A stretch of 64,000 nucleotides of DNA from the NCBI GenBank assembly GCA_036346205.1, contig JARFJB010002009.1, positions 5,290,001-5,354,000 on the forward strand. Reading direction: 5' to 3'. A model generated the notes under the pieces. That model saw only the letters and a program-made list of their open reading frames with translations, did no database searches and was not told where the DNA came from. Source of the stretch: Vesta saturnalis. Taxonomy: Eukaryota > Arthropoda > Insecta > Coleoptera > Lampyridae. The position numbers and the translations under genes were made by a program. Positions 59,637 to 64,000 of this stretch are shown here, piece after piece (the stretch's first letter is position 1; each line of letters begins with the position of its first letter).

Positions 59637-61925
59637 CAGGGTGGTCAACAAAGAATGCGAGGTTCTGTATCTGGGAAACTATCTATCGTAGAGGCTTGTG
59701 GAAAACAAAGTTATTACTAAAACGGCCAATACAAAAACCTGGAAAATATTTTCAAGTTTCTGAAATGGCCGCTAGAGGGCGTAACTGCAATCTTGAATCT
59801 AAAAAAGTGATGTTTGTGTGAATTATGCTATAACCTAATAAAACAATAAATGATCTTTAAAGTCGAGGATAATCTGAACTTTTTTTGTTTGACACTTTTT
59901 GACGCATGTCTAAAAATAAAGTGGTAGGGGGTATTCAAAGGTTTCCTTAAATAACGCCCTGTATCTTCGAAACGGCTAAGCCCATTTTAACAAACTTGGG
60001 CGCGTTGAAATGAGCTATTCTTGGGCTACAAATGTTATAATATTTGAAGTTTTGTTAGTTTCACGTGTCGTCGCTATAGGGCTTTTTTCGACATTCCGAC
60101 AGAAACGGTTAATTTTCGCAAAAAAATTAAATGCATTGGTATGACTTTTTTTCATGAACAAGTAGCTAAATGATGCTTAAACAAGCTCGCGAAAACCGCA
60201 TCTCGATATCTTGTTCCTAACCTAAAATATCGGCAAAAGAAAACTTTATACGAAAATACCTTAAATTTTAATTTCTTTTTAACTATATTTTTCTGTAATT
60301 GTTTCTATTATGTAAGTTGTGGCCCTAAAAAGGACCGATTTAAAGGAGGAAGGTTTTTAATGCCCCCGTAAATGCTCGAAATGCTGACCATCACGCTTTA
60401 TGCATTGCTGAAGCCTCTCATGACTAGACAAAACTGCAGCTTCAATTTCGGCTCTCGGTATGTTACGTATTACGTTACGAATCCGGTTTCTCATATCTTC
60501 TGTAGTAGTAGGTAGAGTCCGAAACACGATGTCCTTTAAGCGCCCCTATAAATAAAAATCCCGGCAAGTTAAGTCTGGCGATCGCAGCGGCCATGGAAAC
60601 AGACTTTCTCTTCCAATCCACCGCTGTTGAAATACTGCATTAATATGCTCCCGCACATTAATAGCAAAATGTGCTGGGTAACCATTCAACTGCAAAAACA
60701 ATTTTTGCCTTGTTTCCAGAGGCACATCTTCCAACAAAAACGGTAATTGATTGGCCAAAAAGTCAAGAAATACATTGCCATTTAGGGGTTGCTCGAAAAT
60801 ATATGGCCCAATTATTCTGCCTCCCAGTGTGCCACACCATACATTTAAACTCCAACGTCCTTGGCGCTGAACTTCACGCAACCAATGGGGATTTTCTGCA
60901 GACCAATAATGCATATTGTGCAGATTGACTCTCCCGTCACTACTGAAGGTGGCTTCATCGGTCCAAAGAATTTGAAATAAAAATTCTCTATTTTCGCGTA
61001 TCATGCCTAACATCCAATCACAATACTCGTAACCTTCGATCAAAATCTTCCTCTTTCAAGGCCTGATGCAAAACGACATAATATGGGTGCATTCTTAAAG
61101 TAATTAAAACAAGTTTACACGAATACCTATATATTTTGATGGCCATTAGAAGGTCCTTCAAAATATTTTGAACCGTTGTCCGTGATATGCCCAACTCAGT
61201 GGATAATGCTCTTGTGCTAACATGAGGATTTCCTTCAATATAGCCCAGTACACGGTTAATATTTTCTTGTGTTCTTCCAATTATTTGCTGTTGAAACGTA
61301 GGCCGAAAACTACTACTGGCTCGTAAGCTCGCCACTAGTCTGGGAAAAACTCTTACATCGCAAGGACGCCGATTTGGATATCTAGCCGCGTAAACTCTTT
61401 TAGCTACTGCGGCATTCGTAAAACGCATTTTGAAAGCACAAAAATTGCTCAAAATAACGCGAAAGTATTGACAACTATTGACAATTTGAGGATTATGTAT
61501 GTTTTGTTTAGTTATCTGTTTCCATTGCCTGCTTCTATTAATTGTATTTTTCGTATATATCCATAGTGGATATGCATTTAAACAAACAAAAAATAGGCCT
61601 TTCGTATAACTTCTAGCATTGCTTACTTGCCCGTAGTAATTTCAAAAAGGGTGATCTTATTCTGGTGCATAAATTTACAAACATTTAAAATCGCAATTTC
61701 TAGGTAACCTATTCAGAACCGAAATTGAAGCTGCAGTTTTGTCTACCCATGAGAGGCCTCAGCAATGTACAGAGTGATGGTCAGCATTTCGAGCATTTAC
61801 GGGGGCATTAAAAACCTTCCTCCTTTAAATCGGTCCTTTTTCGGGCCACAACTTACATAACAGAAACAATTCCAGAAAAATATAGTTAAAAAAAAATAAA
61901 AATTTAAGGGATTTTCGTATAAAGT
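59637..61925. mobile_element. Mariner-like element with an inverted copy of its transposase 3' end
   Basis: The left end is CAGGGTGGTCAACAAAGAAT after TA. On the right, 61710-61925 is the inverse of 60240-60450, which contains the last 30 codons of the transposase plus downstream sequence. The right end is lost, interrupted by the next element. Confidence 0.7.
60357..61431 (-). pseudogene. Mariner-like transposase with catalytic Asp to Asn change
   Basis: From FTNAAVAKRVYAARYPNRRP the N-terminal block is clear and a helix-turn-helix follows (LGISRTTVQNILKD). After KDL about 18 extra residues interrupt the usual R-M-H-P-Y-Y motif. A frame change near 61030 leads to CDWMLGMIRENREFLF and the first Asp in LWTDEATF. 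The second block reads QLNGYPAH, where relatives have QQDGAPAH, so the Asp is Asn. The third is LRSPDLTCRDFYL, followed by a stop in place of the next Trp. The rest can be read to GQHFEHLRGH. It is inactive. Confidence 0.86.
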
Positions 61926-61932
61926 TTTTTTA

Positions 61933-63347
61933 GTTAAAACATAACACTTAATTATTTCAACATTAGTAAAGGGTAGGCCATGATTTCCATTGTTTAAGGT
62001 GATATTTTGTTATTTTTTCATAAGTTATTAATGCTGAAAAGTAACCAATAGCCTGAAAGGATTATTAATTGTGGATATCTTTAAAAACGTTGACTAGGTA
62101 TTTTGTATTAATTTAATTAGATAACTTACAAACAAAAATAACTAAATGGAATATTAAACAAATAAAGTTTTATAATTAGTGTTCAAAATTAGCACCATCT
62201 ACTTCTAAACAATTATGAATCCTTTTCATTAAGTTATGTCTTGTAATTCTGGAAATATGGTCGGGTGTTAGAGAATTAAAAGCAAGTAAGACTCTCTGCA
62301 TCATATCTTCCTTTGTCGTAACAGGTTTGGGAAATACCTGATTTTTAATGTAACTCCAAATACCAATATCTAGAGAAGCCAAATCAGGAGAGCGAGCTGG
62401 CCAACGAAACGGACCCTTATTGGCAATCCATCTATCATCAAACATGTCGTAAAGATGCTGAGCAACAAGCCCAAAGTTATGAGGAGGTGCTCCATCTTGC
62501 TGATACCAAGCTGAAGCCGCCTCTTCATTCCTTAAATTATGTAACGGCGGTCGTATGGCTTCTTCTAAAATGTGGCAATATCTTGTACCATTTAAATTTT
62601 CATCATAAAATTTTAATGCTAAAATCTTATCGTCTTTTATTGCACAAAAAACATTAAAACTCCAACTATCTTGGAAATAACGTTCTCTACTAACATGTGG
62701 ATTTTCATTAGACCAAAAATGGGAATCATGTCGATTAAATAATCCATTTTTGCTAAACTTTGCTTCATCACACCATATAACTTTTTTTATGAAGTTTTCA
62801 TCCTCTTGGGTCTTCATTAAAAACAATTCACAGAATTCTACCCTTCGAGGAAGATCACCTAATTGTAAGTGTTGCACCAAATGATATGAAAATGGTTTCC
62901 ATTCGTGTTTTTTTAAAATGCGATGAATTGTTCTCTCACAATCTCTAATGGAGGCATTTGGAGAGGCCGTAAAATAACCCAAAACATTAATTTCGTTTAT
63001 GTAACTGTCCACTAGTGGTTTATTTTTATTAATTTTTGTCTTAAATTGACCAAACTGACGGTAGTTTTTAAGCAATCTTCTTACAATATCACCAGTTTTG
63101 GATATCTTTCTGCAAAAACACAGCAAGTCCATTCAACAATTCTATTACACTCGCCATAAATAATAATAAGATTTAAGAAATCATCATTACTAAATCCTAC
63201 ATTTGCCATTATTTACTATGAAATACAAACTGGTAAAGAAATCTGTCAAAACAACATAAATAATTAACGTTCTAACTATCAAATCTTTGACAGCCATGGC
63301 CTACCCTTTACTAATGTTGAAATAATTAAGTGTTGTTATGTTTTAAC
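61933..63347. mobile_element. Mariner-like element with about 55-bp inverted repeats
   Basis: GTTAAAACATAACACTTAAT at the left and ATTAAGTGTTGTTATGTTTTAAC at the right (shown to 20 bases: AAGTGTTGTTATGTTTTAAC) lie next to TA. The repeats continue through CAACATTAGTAAAGGGTAGG to CCATG. Its insertion interrupts the inverted copy belonging to the preceding element. Confidence 0.8.
62176..63209 (-). pseudogene. Mariner-like transposase, nearly intact
   Basis: The likely start is MANVGFSNDDFLNLIIIYGE at 63209, where a frame change near 63130 breaks the N-terminal block (FAERYPK). From 63132 the frame is open for 318 codons. The catalytic Asp residues are all present: VIWCDEAKF, YQQDGAPPHN and ARSPDLASLD, with 36 residues between the last two. 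The C-terminus EVDGANFEH ends normally. The lesion is small, so the copy may be young. Confidence 0.86.
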
Positions 63348-63425
63348 TAAGATAATGAAATATCTTAAAAGTGGTTGAATTTAGGTATAGGAAATACTGA
63401 TACCAAACGAAAATGTAATAAAATA

Positions 63426-63923
63426 CAGGGTGTTCTATAAGTAAGCAACTTATAAATTATTTAAATTGTGCATGTTGGCGGCTAAGTTTAAAACACCGTT
63501 TATGAAATATCAATGAGATGGATATATGGAGTTGACGTGCAAGCGCTTGTTGTTTATTGGTTACAATTTCACGTCACTAGCTTCGTTATTAATGGAGATA
63601 TCGTTATTCAATGTGGTCTTGGATTTTTTCAAATTTAAAAAAAAAATCGAAATATCACGAAAATACTTTATTTTTGGTATAGGACATTGTGCACAAATTT
63701 TATCTAGAATTTCATGTAGAATTCGAAAATAAAATAAAAAATATTAGGTTCCATTTAAAATAACAAAGTTGACGTCTACTTCCGGTATAACCGGATGTGC
63801 CATATTCAGGACAATATTATGTTTGAACTCAGCGTCATCCAAAACCTACAGATTCGTAATTTCAAATTTTTAACATAACTGTATCCGCCATTACTTTTAA
63901 TCAGAACTTCTCGCCACACCCTG
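63426..63923. mobile_element. Candidate MITE with short CAGGGTGT ends
   Basis: CAGGGTGTTCTATAAG after TA and GCCACACCCTG before TA could be the ends of a 500-bp non-autonomous element. Only the terminal 8 bp match as inverses, so the pairing is tentative. Confidence 0.4.
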
Positions 63924-64000
63924 TATGTGCTGTTCTACATAAACCTGTTCAGGTCCACAAGCATAAAAAAAAAAGAAAAAAACAAAATCCAACCAAAGGC

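Noticed and set aside
61105..61140. Possible tiny intron in the transposase at 60357-61431
   Set aside because: The GT..AG segment is only about 36 bp and does not remove the whole extra stretch; a small insertion is simpler.

Overview
The window looks like an AT-rich insect chromosome; a beetle or other transposon-rich insect is my guess from the element types. Only one ordinary, intact cellular gene is recognisable: LSM5 at 32717-33085 on the minus strand, with three short exons, canonical GT..AG introns and an 89-residue product. A tRNA-like gene lies at 34837-34909 (minus). Almost everything else that can be named is transposable-element sequence, much of it nested.

Layout. 1-6.1 kb: a long-inverted-repeat element, an apparently complete Tc1/mariner-superfamily element (2202-4268) and a decayed relative (4305-6042), each beside a (TA)n tract. 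6.1-14 kb: mostly unassigned AT-rich DNA, with a THAP-like exon remnant, a diverged tandem duplication of about 1.2 kb and a palindromic MITE. 14.1-16.7 kb: a decayed pogo-type element. 19-25.2 kb: a 5'-truncated non-LTR retrotransposon, a second apparently complete mariner-like element (21917-23864) and a decayed one. 28.5-31.9 kb: non-LTR fragments and a Penelope-like fragment between two 460-bp direct repeats. 32.7-34.9 kb: LSM5, a possible divergent promoter and the tRNA-like gene. 35.3-39 kb: two tandem-repeat arrays and a Tc1-like pseudogene. 37.5-44.2 kb: three nested elements with mirrored ends. 45.26-54.44 kb: a 9.2-kb DNA transposon with an 8-bp target-site duplication, five transposase-coding segments and a DD82E element inside one exon. 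54.8-63.9 kb: four more decayed mariner-like elements and a P-element-like fragment.

Two themes link the parts. First, ten distinct mariner-like transposase copies (two intact, eight broken) mostly share an N-terminal helix-turn-helix, a D...D...D triad with 36 residues between the last two Asp, WPARSPDL-type blocks and TA targets; many have very long inverted repeats. Second, the 9.2-kb element at 45258-54436 encodes a large, intron-containing RNase-H-like protein that I cannot place confidently in a named superfamily. It has a Cys/His finger, a D/D/E-like triad and an acidic tail with an SH3/Tudor-like end. It is the best candidate here for something poorly described.
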